Of a stretch of DNA of 64,000 bases, positions 36,809 through 45,112 are shown in pieces. A program made the position numbers and the translations under genes. Every line of letters starts with the position of its first letter. Positions within the stretch are counted from its first letter, which is position 1. The stretch is from NCBI GenBank assembly GCA_017795005.1, contig CP051242.1, positions 2,566,976 through 2,630,975 on the forward strand, given 5' to 3'. Below the pieces are notes generated by a model. The model worked only from the letters and a program-made list of their open reading frames with translations, did no database searches and was not told the DNA's origin. The DNA is from Balneolaceae bacterium. Lineage in GTDB: Bacteria; Bacteroidota; Rhodothermia; Balneolales; Balneolaceae.

Positions 36809-38266
36809 ATGGGAAAAAGTCTTTTATTTTTAGTTGGTGGCCTTACAATTATTACAGGTTACATGCAGGTTCAAAACAATGAACGAATGCAAACATTACC
36901 AGAAGTTACTACGGCTTACTACGAAGAACAGCAGGCTCGAAATATTGCCAAGAGTTTGATTGACAATGCTATCGAGAACATGAAAGCTGATAATAACTGG
37001 ACGGATAGCCTCAAACTTACTGAAGTAATGAATGCCGGTTCTATGGTTACCAGAGATAACAACAAACTTAAAACAGTTGTAAAAGGCTTATTAGGTGGTA
37101 TTTCGCAAGAAGTTGAAGGTATTGTTCAGGATTTAGAACCAGATTTAATTGAGCAAAAATTGACCGAAAACCGAGTTAGTGGTGCTTTAAAAAGCTACAC
37201 TCAAAGTTCATCAAATAAACCTGCGAATAATAGCGTGGGAACTTGGGATGAATACAAGGTTTTATTGGTAAGTACAAGTAGCTATGACGGCGTTGAAATT
37301 ACAACTGAAGTATTGATGCAACGTGATTCATTTTCTAAGTATTCCTATATGACAGATTCCGAACTCAGCTCTTCAGGAAGTAATATCTGGTTTATGGGAA
37401 GCGATAACATTTATGGTCCTATACATACCAACGGTACTTTCAGAATGTCAGGTGCTCCCTCTTTTTACGGATTAATAACCAGTCCTAATAACTGGATTGC
37501 TCATTCAACGAATGGCGCAAACCCAAATTTTTATGGCGGCGAAAACTTCAATGCCCCTGATAAAAGTTCTCCCAGCAGCTATGAGTTAAATAAACTCGCT
37601 GCTGCCGCTGCAAGTGGTGGATTACAATTTGAAGCAGACTTAGAAATCAACTTCAATGTTGATGGAGATGTTGGTTATGCTGACATCAGAGAAATTACAA
37701 CGAGTTCTTGTGGATGGGGTTGTACTACAACAAATTATAGTGACTGGGAAGAATATGACCTTTCGAGCTTTAACGGAATTATAAGCACTTCCGGCTCCGT
37801 AAAGGTTGAAGGAACCGTAAAAGGCGCTGTTACAGTACATTCTGAAGACCGAATAGAAATTATGAGCGATATCGTATACAATACAAGTCCCCTTGTTGAT
37901 AGTTCCAGCACGGATATTCTTGGTTTAGTGAGCGAAGGTGATGTAAGAGTTGATAGATACGCCCATAGCGCCTCAGGCACTCAGGATTTAACTATTCATG
38001 CTTCAATAATGGCATTAGACACCTCTTTTGAAGTTGAAAATTATTCAAGTGGAAGTCCGCGAGGAACTCTTAATCTTCTCGGGGGACTTATACAAAGAAA
38101 CAGAGGTCCTGTAGGTACATTTTCAGGTAGTTCAATTGTATCCGGTTATTCAAAAAATTATCAGTATGATGGAAGACTAAAAGGAAGTATCCCTCCTTCT
38201 TTCCCCCGGGAAAGTGTTTTTTCCATTGTGTACTGGAAAGATGAAGTTGTAAACGTAACAGATTAG
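36809..38266 (+). CDS. PilX-like membrane protein with DUF4900-type C-terminal domain
   Basis: The 485-residue protein has an N-terminal hydrophobic helix (about 4-19), then a helical segment with YYEEQQARNIAKSLIDNAIENM, as in PilX N-termini. The large C-terminal part has GSDNIYGPIHTNGTFRMSG near residues 195-213, resembling the DUF4900 domain of PilX-like proteins, and repeated short beta segments (SGSVKVEGTVKGAVTVHSED) reminiscent of a beta-helix. No prepilin peptidase site is seen. A strong Shine-Dalgarno (AAGGAG, 36798-36803) precedes the ATG by five bases. It may be the tip or priming member of the three-protein set. Confidence 0.5.
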   Translation: MGKSLLFLVGGLTIITGYMQVQNNERMQTLPEVTTAYYEEQQARNIAKSLIDNAIENMKADNNWTDSLKLTEVMNAGSMVTRDNNKLKTVVKGLLGGISQEVEGIVQDLEPDLIEQKLTENRVSGALKSYTQSSSNKPANNSVGTWDEYKVLLVSTSSYDGVEITTEVLMQRDSFSKYSYMTDSELSSSGSNIWFMGSDNIYGPIHTNGTFRMSGAPSFYGLITSPNNWIAHSTNGANPNFYGGENFNAPDKSSPSSYELNKLAAAAASGGLQFEADLEINFNVDGDVGYADIREITTSSCGWGCTTTNYSDWEEYDLSSFNGIISTSGSVKVEGTVKGAVTVHSEDRIEIMSDIVYNTSPLVDSSSTDILGLVSEGDVRVDRYAHSASGTQDLTIHASIMALDTSFEVENYSSGSPRGTLNLLGGLIQRNRGPVGTFSGSSIVSGYSKNYQYDGRLKGSIPPSFPRESVFSIVYWKDEVVNVTD

Positions 38267-38282
38267 ATAAGGAATTTAGTAA

Positions 38283-38678
38283 ATGAAATATTTGCCAACT
38301 TTTATTCTATTGGTTTTTACTTTTTCTCTAACCTCTTCTGAAATCCACGCGAGGCAGCAGGTTACTTTTAATGTTAACCTGAAGCCTCAGCTCGAAGATA
38401 GTATCTTTATCCCGGGAAGAGACCAGCTACAACTTGTGGGTGATTTTCAACCAATAAATACTGCACGTCCATATTTTCTTACAGATACTGAACCTGTGGA
38501 CAGTGTTTACAGTGTAACAATTAATTTTCCGGGCAGGTTTCGAAACCGAACTCTTACCTATAATTTCGAAATGACCATTAATTTTATAAAACAGACTGAA
38601 GATCTGGAAAGACAGCTGCAATTGCCGGTTGGAGAAATGTCACTCGATGCACTCTACTTTAATGCCTTTGCCTGGTAA
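38283..38678 (+). CDS. Small exported protein with glycogen/starch-binding-like fold (tentative)
   Basis: The 131-residue protein has a signal peptide (MKYLPTFILLVFTFSLTSSEIHA, cleavage about residue 23). The rest reads like a carbohydrate-binding CBM20/CBM48-type beta sandwich: VTFNVNLKP, RDQLQLVGDFQP, a variable loop, YSVTINFPGRFRNRTLTYNFEM. The order of strands and the VGDFQ-type turn support this, but the similarity is weak. It starts 16 bases after the PilX-like gene, preceded by AAGGAA. It may be a small periplasmic or surface subunit. I do not assign a function. Confidence 0.4.
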   Translation: MKYLPTFILLVFTFSLTSSEIHARQQVTFNVNLKPQLEDSIFIPGRDQLQLVGDFQPINTARPYFLTDTEPVDSVYSVTINFPGRFRNRTLTYNFEMTINFIKQTEDLERQLQLPVGEMSLDALYFNAFAW

Positions 38679-38775
38679 AATCACTTAATTACAATCTGTT
38701 AATTAAGAAACATTAACTGGTATAAAAGTGCTGGAAATGCAATCTTAGTTCTTAAAAGATTACGTATCCACACAT

Positions 38776-39291
38776 ATGAAGCAGTTAGCAATTTCAATAT
38801 TATTTTTTTCTGTAGTTGCATTCCCTTCCTCATCACAAGCACAGGATAACAATCCCAGACCAAGTGTAACTGCTCTTGTTAATATCTCTGCTGAAGTAGT
38901 TCAATCCATTCAGTTGATTACTGTGAACTCTATGACATTTGGAAACGTACAACCAGGTCAGCTTGAGATTTATGTAAACCCTATCAATGATGTTAATGCT
39001 GGTTACATGATCGCAGTGGGCACTCCGGGCGCCGAATTCCGATTGGATTTCCAACAGGTAAGAAATTTAACCAATGTTGAGGATGATGGGTTTCTCACTT
39101 TTCAATATGAACTTTCCGGAAACGATGCAGAAGATCAATCCAGCTCTGAATTAATTGAAAATGAGAATCGAAGTATCATTTTCAATTCGGATGGTGAATA
39201 CCATATCTGGGTGGGTGGACGTGTAAATATTGAAAATGCTACTCCTGGAAGTTACGAAGGTGACTTTACTATCGAAATTGACTATATCTAA
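38776..39291 (+). CDS. Exported pilin-like protein, DUF4402 type (minor subunit 1)
   Basis: The 171-residue protein has a signal peptide (cleavage after SSQAQ, about residue 23). The mature part opens with the ALVNISAEVVQSIQLITVNSMTFGNVQPG strand pattern and ends in GSYEGDFTIEIDYI. This is the layout of DUF4402-type proteins: an N-terminal strand, a FG.. turn, and a C-terminal donor-like strand of alternating residues. Such proteins occur with chaperone-usher-like genes in Bacteroidota relatives. It is the first of four related proteins ahead of the chaperone and usher. The next gene starts four bases after its stop. Confidence 0.55.
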   Translation: MKQLAISILFFSVVAFPSSSQAQDNNPRPSVTALVNISAEVVQSIQLITVNSMTFGNVQPGQLEIYVNPINDVNAGYMIAVGTPGAEFRLDFQQVRNLTNVEDDGFLTFQYELSGNDAEDQSSSELIENENRSIIFNSDGEYHIWVGGRVNIENATPGSYEGDFTIEIDYI

Positions 39292-39295
39292 GCTG

Positions 39296-39898
39296 ATGTC
39301 AAAAATACATCACATAGCTTTAGCTGGCTTAATTTCTTTGTTCAGTATTTTTTCATTTGCTCAGGAAATAAATTTTGGAACCTACAGTAGTTCTTACTCT
39401 TTAACGGTTACACCAACTAACGGAACCACTCTTAATTTTGGGCAACTGATTTCAGGAGATGTAACTCCACTTACTATTAATATTGATGATTTCGAAACCA
39501 TTATTATTAGTATTACAGGAGTCAGATATTTAGATGTATTCGTTCAAATTAACGCTCCTGATTATATAATAAAGGATGATGAACCAGGATGCGTCACGGA
39601 TAATTGCCGTGTTGAATATACTCTGCAGGCAGCATATGCAAACCGAGGAATGGAAAATAGTAACCAGGCAGTGATAATGAATGTTCTATCGAATTCTGCC
39701 ACCGCATTGTTCCCTATTAAGTACAGAGGAAATGCGCCCCCCGGTCCTCCCCCAACACCTGTCTATGAAGGATATAACCCTTCTCTTTTTGAAGAAACTG
39801 CTTACATTTATATTTATGGGAGTCTGGCAGCGGGAACATACGACGCAGGAACGTATACTTCACTTACCCCTATCTCAGTGATGGTGTCTTATGACTAA
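39296..39898 (+). CDS. Exported pilin-like protein, DUF4402 type (minor subunit 2)
   Basis: The start is placed at the ATG at 39296, which gives a normal signal peptide (MSKIHHIALAGLISLFSIFSFAQ). A frame opening at 39230 overlaps the previous gene and adds an unlikely N-terminus. The 200-residue protein contains LNFGQLISGDVTPL, SITGVRYLDVF, a Cys pair (C100, C105) in DEPGCVTDNCRVEY, and a C-terminal LAAGTYDAGTYTSLTPISVMVSYD. The C-terminal alternating strand matches the sister proteins. A proline-rich loop (PPGPPPTPV) is unusual. It overlaps the next gene by eight bases. Confidence 0.5.
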   Translation: MSKIHHIALAGLISLFSIFSFAQEINFGTYSSSYSLTVTPTNGTTLNFGQLISGDVTPLTINIDDFETIIISITGVRYLDVFVQINAPDYIIKDDEPGCVTDNCRVEYTLQAAYANRGMENSNQAVIMNVLSNSATALFPIKYRGNAPPGPPPTPVYEGYNPSLFEETAYIYIYGSLAAGTYDAGTYTSLTPISVMVSYD

Positions 39899-40421
39899 CC
39901 CCAGGAGATTCATACTATCCCTTATTCTTCTCATTTTAGCCAGTTATCAAAATCTGGCTGCTCAGTTTATTAATCTTCAAATCAGAATTGAACCCGAAAT
40001 AACCGCTAAAGTTGAACAAAATCTTAATTTTGGGGAATTAGTTATTGGTTCAGGAGAAAAATACATAGGTCTTGGCGATTTGAATATGGGCGTGTTTAGC
40101 ATACGTGCTTTATATACTCAAAGTATCTATTTGTCTATGGAAACTACAGATGCGTTAGTGCATACAAACCCCTTTATAGCAGACCAGATTCCTATAGATC
40201 TGAGTATCGCATACAACAACAGAGGAAATAATAACGCGAACCGGTCCATGCAATTAACAGAAGACCTTATCTATTTACCTGTTTATGATAATCCGGAAAT
40301 TCTAAAACCAACCCAGGTTTGGCAGGAACTTTACCTTTATGTTTTTGGCACAATCGAAGTTGGTGATGTTGCTACCGGTGAATATTTCTCTGAATTAACG
40401 TTGGTTATTCAATATGATTAA
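39891..40421 (+). CDS. Exported pilin-like protein, DUF4402 type (minor subunit 3)
   Basis: The 176-residue protein has a signal peptide (cleavage after NLAAQ, about residue 24). The mature part has IRIEPEITAKVEQNLNFGELVIGSGE and ends with ATGEYFSELTLVIQYD, the same opening and closing pattern as the two preceding subunits. It shares AYNNRGNNNANRSMQ with the second subunit (AYANRGMENSNQAV). It overlaps the second gene by eight bases, so it is translationally coupled. It may be an adaptor or tip subunit. The 184 bases that follow separate it from the presumed major subunit. Confidence 0.5.
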   Translation: MTNPRRFILSLILLILASYQNLAAQFINLQIRIEPEITAKVEQNLNFGELVIGSGEKYIGLGDLNMGVFSIRALYTQSIYLSMETTDALVHTNPFIADQIPIDLSIAYNNRGNNNANRSMQLTEDLIYLPVYDNPEILKPTQVWQELYLYVFGTIEVGDVATGEYFSELTLVIQYD

Positions 40422-40425
40422 AGCT

Positions 40426-40456
40426 TTCTTAATAAAAACCACCTCTTTATTAAGAA
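40426..40456 (+). terminator. Hairpin after the third pilin gene
   Basis: A perfect 11-bp stem pairs TTCTTAATAAA (40426-40436) with TTTATTAAGAA (40446-40456), with a nine-base loop. It starts right after the stop of the third minor subunit. The following TAAAAATC is not a clean T tract. It could be a partial terminator or mRNA-stabilising stem that lets the major subunit be made at a different level. Confidence 0.4.
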
Positions 40457-40532
40457 TAAAAATCATCTCCCATGATACTAAAAAGACCGATCTAACCCTT
40501 TTCTTAGACGTTTTTAATTAAGACACTCTAAC

Positions 40533-40563
40533 TTGTACACAGTAAAACTATTGGATAAGTTTA
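40533..40563 (+). promoter_or_regulatory. Putative promoter of the major pilin-like gene
   Basis: TTG at 40533-40535 and TAAGTTTA at 40556-40563 (7 of 8 to TAnnTTTG) are spaced by 20 bases. The second element ends 41 bases before the ATG at 40605, a normal position for a Bacteroidota-type promoter. Confidence 0.4.
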
Positions 40564-40604
40564 CATCAGAAATTAAACAAACACACACGTTCAACTATAC
40601 TACT

Positions 40605-41111
40605 ATGAAAACTTTAAAAACCCTTTCGATATTTGTTGTTGCTGCTTTCTTAAGCACTGGTGCTTTTGCACAGGAAACTGCTGATGTAGCTGTTTCTGCT
40701 ACTGTAGAAGCTGCTTTAGTTTTAACTCCAACTGCAATTGCTCTTGGAACTATACAAACTGGTGAAGCCTCTATTATTGATGCTAATGCAAATGATGATG
40801 CAACTGAAGCTAACTTAGGAACTGGAGCTTCTGCTGGTTCTATCCAGATTCAAGGTACATCTGGTGCTAGTATCGAAGTATCATGGACTAACGCTACTCT
40901 TGATAATGGTTCTGATCCTACAGTATTTACTCCTTCTGTATGGAACGGAGCTTCTGAGGTTGCTACTCCTGCAGGTACTACGATCACTTTAACAGGTGGT
41001 GACATTACTCTTGACGTTGGTGGAGAACTAGCTGCTACTGGTGGAACTGGTACTTACAATACCTCTACTGGTTCTGGGTCACCTATTACTTTCACGGTTT
41101 CTTACAACTAA
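40605..41111 (+). CDS. Probable major pilin-like subunit, DUF4402 family
   Basis: The start at ATG 40605 gives the signal peptide MKTLKTLSIFVVAAFLSTGAFAQ. An upstream frame from 40533 begins within the promoter and is unlikely. The 168-residue mature-plus-signal protein is rich in Ala, Thr and Gly with only two Lys, both in the signal peptide. It has DVAVSATVEAALVLTPTAIALGTIQTGEA (DUF4402-type), SGASIEVSWTNATL, and ends with SGSPITFTVSYN. Its own putative promoter, low-complexity soluble composition, and the strong terminator behind it fit an abundant structural subunit. I infer it forms the fibre exported by the chaperone/usher-like proteins. Confidence 0.6.
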   Translation: MKTLKTLSIFVVAAFLSTGAFAQETADVAVSATVEAALVLTPTAIALGTIQTGEASIIDANANDDATEANLGTGASAGSIQIQGTSGASIEVSWTNATLDNGSDPTVFTPSVWNGASEVATPAGTTITLTGGDITLDVGGELAATGGTGTYNTSTGSGSPITFTVSYN

Positions 41112-41130
41112 AAAGTAATTAAGAAATTTA

Positions 41131-41166
41131 AAGTCTCATTACTCAGGTAATGAGACTTTTTTTTTG
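41131..41166 (+). terminator. Strong rho-independent terminator after the major pilin-like gene
   Basis: A perfect 12-bp stem pairs AAGTCTCATTAC (41131-41142) with GTAATGAGACTT (41147-41158), with a four-base loop, TCAG. It is followed by a run of T from 41157 to 41165. It separates the pilin unit from the chaperone/usher/motor operon, which is therefore expected to have its own promoter in 41167-41257. Confidence 0.85.
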
Positions 41167-41257
41167 ATTTGGACGAAGATTTTCTTCAAATATAATCTTA
41201 TATAAAACTTTAGCACATTTTAGCTATTTTATTGTGGGTTCAAACAAAATCAGAAAA

Positions 41258-42100
41258 ATGAAAAAAATCATCTCGTCTATTACATTTGTTGCTTTCTTCC
41301 TTTTGCTTTTTCAGGGAAGTGCATTTGCACAGGTAACAATATCACCAACCAACTTATTTATTGAAGAGAATGCTCAATTTGGATCATATATGGTAATCAA
41401 TGGTTCGAATGAAGCTCAGGAAATCAGTATTGATTTCTTTTTTGCATACTCTCAATCTGATGAAAATGGTACTAGAAGTATTGTTCAAAACGATTCTTTA
41501 AGCGAAGAACAGTATTCAATTGCTGATAATGTTCGTGCATTTCCACGTAACTTTACCCTTGCACCGGGCCAAAGACAGACGGTTCGATTACGGGTCTCAG
41601 GTACCAATGAATTACAAGATGGAACTTACTGGTCCAGAATCAAAACTACCTCAACTCCGGAAACCCCTCCTTTGGAAATTCAATCTAATGATGCGGTTAC
41701 AGCAAGAGTAGGAATAAGAGTTGAGCAAGTTACCGGTCTGTTCTTTAAAAAAGGTGATGTAACTACCGGTATTACTATAAATGGTATAGAAACTAATACT
41801 GAAAATGACGGGAAGACACTAAATGTACTTGCTGATATTCTAAGAACTGGTAATTCTCCCTTTTTAGGAACCATAACAACAGAAATATTGAATGCACAGG
41901 GTTCAGTTGTTATGAGCGATTTTGTTTCTACCTCCATCTATTTCGATGGTATTTTCAAACAACAGCTTAATATTGAAGATTTACAACCTGGAAGCTACCA
42001 GGTCAGAATTAGGTTCGAAAGTAGTCGAAACGATATTGATCAAAGTAGGTTAGTACAAATGCCTGCTTCAACTCGAACCGTACCACTCTCTATTCGGTGA
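41258..42100 (+). CDS. PapD-like periplasmic pilus chaperone
   Basis: The ATG at 41258 gives the signal peptide MKKIISSITFVAFFLLLFQGSAFAQ; a GTG at 41234 would put eight extra residues before it. The 280-residue protein has a first Ig-like domain with VTISPTNLFIEENAQFGSYMVINGSNEAQEI, RAFPRNFTLAPGQRQTVRLRVSG and DGTYWSRIKTTSTP. The order, a basic surface strand then the FxLxPGQxQxVRL turn then YW..R, matches the PapD/CfaA chaperone family. A second Ig-like domain follows from about residue 155. It overlaps the usher-like gene by four bases (GTGA). I infer it delivers DUF4402-type subunits to the usher. Family assignment is by motif, not by database search. Confidence 0.7.
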   Translation: MKKIISSITFVAFFLLLFQGSAFAQVTISPTNLFIEENAQFGSYMVINGSNEAQEISIDFFFAYSQSDENGTRSIVQNDSLSEEQYSIADNVRAFPRNFTLAPGQRQTVRLRVSGTNELQDGTYWSRIKTTSTPETPPLEIQSNDAVTARVGIRVEQVTGLFFKKGDVTTGITINGIETNTENDGKTLNVLADILRTGNSPFLGTITTEILNAQGSVVMSDFVSTSIYFDGIFKQQLNIEDLQPGSYQVRIRFESSRNDIDQSRLVQMPASTRTVPLSIR

Positions 42101-45100
42101 CACATTGGTATACATCAAAATTAATTCAATCACTGGTCATTATTTTATGTTGTTTATTTAGTTCTACCATTGTAAACGGCCAAAATAGTGATGAAGAAGA
42201 TTTTGAAGTATACCTCTCCTTTCGGCATCGTGGAGTAATTAATACAGTTATCATCTCTTATTATAAGAATGATGAGTTCTATCTCCCGGTTAATGATATT
42301 TTCTCGAAGTTTCAAATAGAAACAAAGATCGAAGGGATAGTAACAACCGGACGATTTGGGGTAGCTCAAACTCCCTATTCCATAGATTTCACAAATCAGA
42401 TAATTCGATTCGGTGATAAACGAATCAACCTAACGAAAGAAGACTTTTTAATAAAAGACCTTGATAACTATATACCTGCCAGAATCTTCAATGAAGTATT
42501 TGGTTTAAATTTCGAAGTTGATTTTAATAATCTTGCACTTTCGTTAGAAACAGAGAGGGAATTACCTATTGTAGAGCGGGCAATTAGAAACCAAAGAAGA
42601 AATCTAGCCGACCAGAACAGAACCGGTATTTCCTACTTCCCTCTCGAAAAAAACCGGACATTTAGTGTATTAAATGGTGGCTTCGCAGATTATAGCATTT
42701 CTTCTACTACAAATAGAGAAAGAACAAACTATAGCGCAAGTACTTCTCTAGGACTTCAACTAGCAGGTGGAGATCTCGAAGGAACAGTTTTTGGTAACTA
42801 CAATAGTGATGATTCCTTTATTGAAACAAATTCATTACGCTGGAGATATGTGATTCGAAATTCACCTGCAATTTCTACCATTACTGTTGGTCAAACTAAC
42901 CTCGACGGTGTTGTGAATGCTCCATTTACCGGAATTAGGATAAGTAACCAACCTAATGAACCCAGAAGATTTTTCGATGAATTCGCAATACAGGGGAATA
43001 CTTTTCCACTTTCTGAAGTAGAGCTTTATCTCAATAATTCTTTGGTAGATTTTCAGACGGCTGATGAAGTAGGTAACTATCGATTCCTAACTCCTTTATA
43101 TTATGGAGCTTCTCAACTTGATGTAAAAATATTCGGTCCAACGGGTCAAACAGTAGAACGCTCTTCAAGGGTTCAGGTACCATTTACTTTCTTACCGAAG
43201 GGTGTAGTTAACTATAATTTTAATGCTGGTATTTTAGATAATCCGGTTTTTGGTACAACAGACCGTACTAATGTTCTTAATGCAAATTCAGCAATTGGTA
43301 TAACAAAATGGCTTACTGCCAGAGTGGGTTATGAATATTATGAAGGAGCAGGTACTGTAGAAGATAATGAAGCATTTACTGGTACAATTTCATCACGAAT
43401 TCTGTCTAACTATATACTTACACTTGAAGGAGTCTCTAATGGATACTATCGCTCGGCTCTGAATGCCGTTTATCCGAGTTCAGCTAGTATAAATATTGAC
43501 TATACAAACTTTACAGACGATACACCGATTTATAATAGTTCGAGCAATGATCAACAGCTTCTTGCCAACTTTTTCTTTCCCCTTACAATCGGAAAACTAC
43601 CTCTTACTTTCAGAACATCTATGTTTTCAAGATTCAGAGAAGATATTAGCTTTTCAACTTTCCGATTGGATCTTAACTCACGTTTAAGAAAAGTAAATTT
43701 GAGACTTGGTTATACAGAACGATTAAATAATTCCTTTCAGGTTTTTAATTTCGACAATAATTCTGCACTCGAAGCTGCTGTAACCTATAATGTACCACGA
43801 ACTCAGAATATTCCTCCCTTCTTGAGAGGTACTCTTCTGAGAAGTCAGCTCCGGTATAATCCAAATGAAAAAAGTCCTGAAGTCTTTGAAATTCTTTATT
43901 CCAGAAGTGTTTCTACCAAAGGAAGACTTCAACTAACTCTGGGCAGAAATTTCCAATCTGAATTTAATTCAATCCGGTTCAATTTTGTATTTGATTTTGG
44001 AAAAGTAAGATCTAATTCAACTTTTACAATGCTGGGAGAAAATTATAATGCTACACAAAACTTTCGGGGTTCTATAGGCTATGACTCAAATTACAATAAC
44101 TTCCTGTTTTCAAGCAGAGATCAGGTTGGGAGATCAGGTGCGGCTGTTAAACTATTCGTAGATAATAATAACAATAATGTATTTGATGAAGGTGATGAGT
44201 CTATCAATGAAGGGACTATTCGTGTTGGTAGAAGCGGAACATCCTCAACTCAAAAAGATGGGATTTTTTACTACACTCAAATGCAGCCCTATTTTCGGTA
44301 TAATCTCGAAATGAATAAGGGGTCTATCAGGAATCCTATGCTGGTCCCTGAACTCGAAAAATTTTCCATTGTTACTGATCCAAATACATTTAAACTTATT
44401 GAAATTCCTTTTTATATGTCCGGGATTATTGAAGGAGAAGTTATCAGACAGTTTGAAAGCGGAGGACAAAAGGGAATCGGTGGACTTAAACTTGTACTAA
44501 CTTCACTCGAAAAAGATTTTGTAAAAGAAATTAGAACGTATTCGGATGGTAGCTTTTATGAATATGAATTGCCTCCCGGAAAATATGAAATTGTTGTAGA
44601 TCAGGGACAGCTGGATATCCTTAATTCAAGATCTCAACCTGAGAAAATCGAATTAGAAATTGAAGCTATACCCGAAGGTGACTTTTTAGAAGGAGTAAAC
44701 TTCACTCTTCTGCCAATAGATCTCCTGGAAGATCCTGAAGAACAAGAAACCATTACAGAAGCTCCAGTAACCCTGGCAGATATCCCTGTCGAAATCATTA
44801 ATTCTCCTGAAGTTATCCTTTATGAGCAGGAACTGGTTACAAATGTTGAAAAAGCTTTACGTTTGATTATTCTAACGCAAAACGCCTTCTTCGCAAGGGA
44901 CTTTGAGACAGCATTTAATTATATTAATGAATCATTGGAAAACTTCGAGACGGCACAAGGATACGCTTTAAAAGGCAGTATACAGTATTTTCAGGGAGAC
45001 AGAACCGGTGCAGTTGCAAGCTGGAGGATGGCTCTACGGTTCGATCCTGACATATACATCCCAACCCTCGAAGAATTAGATCAAAAAGTAACGGTTAGTT

Positions 45101-45111
45101 CTTCTGAATAA
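42097..45111 (+). CDS. Usher-like outer-membrane protein with C-terminal TPR module
   Basis: The 1004-residue protein begins with GTG, coupled to the chaperone stop, and has a signal peptide (cleavage after STIVNGQ, about residue 29). After an N-terminal domain (30-150) the chain is dominated by amphipathic beta strands (NYNFNAGILDN, LTLEGVSNGYYRSA, FRTSMFSRFRED) consistent with a barrel. A plug-like stretch occurs at about 273-345 (FTGIRISNQPNEP... to EVELYLNNS, then GNYRFLTPLYYGASQLDVKI and VPFTFLPKG), matching usher organisation. A calcium-loop-like DNNNNNVFDEGDE lies near 690, then a carboxypeptidase-regulatory-like domain (about 770-850), and a TPR pair at about 921-995 similar to that of the lipoprotein at 47018. 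TPRs are not normal in ushers. Confidence 0.65.
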   Translation: MTHWYTSKLIQSLVIILCCLFSSTIVNGQNSDEEDFEVYLSFRHRGVINTVIISYYKNDEFYLPVNDIFSKFQIETKIEGIVTTGRFGVAQTPYSIDFTNQIIRFGDKRINLTKEDFLIKDLDNYIPARIFNEVFGLNFEVDFNNLALSLETERELPIVERAIRNQRRNLADQNRTGISYFPLEKNRTFSVLNGGFADYSISSTTNRERTNYSASTSLGLQLAGGDLEGTVFGNYNSDDSFIETNSLRWRYVIRNSPAISTITVGQTNLDGVVNAPFTGIRISNQPNEPRRFFDEFAIQGNTFPLSEVELYLNNSLVDFQTADEVGNYRFLTPLYYGASQLDVKIFGPTGQTVERSSRVQVPFTFLPKGVVNYNFNAGILDNPVFGTTDRTNVLNANSAIGITKWLTARVGYEYYEGAGTVEDNEAFTGTISSRILSNYILTLEGVSNGYYRSALNAVYPSSASINIDYTNFTDDTPIYNSSSNDQQLLANFFFPLTIGKLPLTFRTSMFSRFREDISFSTFRLDLNSRLRKVNLRLGYTERLNNSFQVFNFDNNSALEAAVTYNVPRTQNIPPFLRGTLLRSQLRYNPNEKSPEVFEILYSRSVSTKGRLQLTLGRNFQSEFNSIRFNFVFDFGKVRSNSTFTMLGENYNATQNFRGSIGYDSNYNNFLFSSRDQVGRSGAAVKLFVDNNNNNVFDEGDESINEGTIRVGRSGTSSTQKDGIFYYTQMQPYFRYNLEMNKGSIRNPMLVPELEKFSIVTDPNTFKLIEIPFYMSGIIEGEVIRQFESGGQKGIGGLKLVLTSLEKDFVKEIRTYSDGSFYEYELPPGKYEIVVDQGQLDILNSRSQPEKIELEIEAIPEGDFLEGVNFTLLPIDLLEDPEEQETITEAPVTLADIPVEIINSPEVILYEQELVTNVEKALRLIILTQNAFFARDFETAFNYINESLENFETAQGYALKGSIQYFQGDRTGAVASWRMALRFDPDIYIPTLEELDQKVTVSSSE

Positions 45112-45112
45112 A

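Noticed and set aside
35779..38266. Assignment of the pseudopilin-like trio as a true type IV pilus operon
   Set aside because: No prepilin peptidase motif and no pilus ATPase, platform or secretin genes in the window. Kept as pseudopilin-like only.
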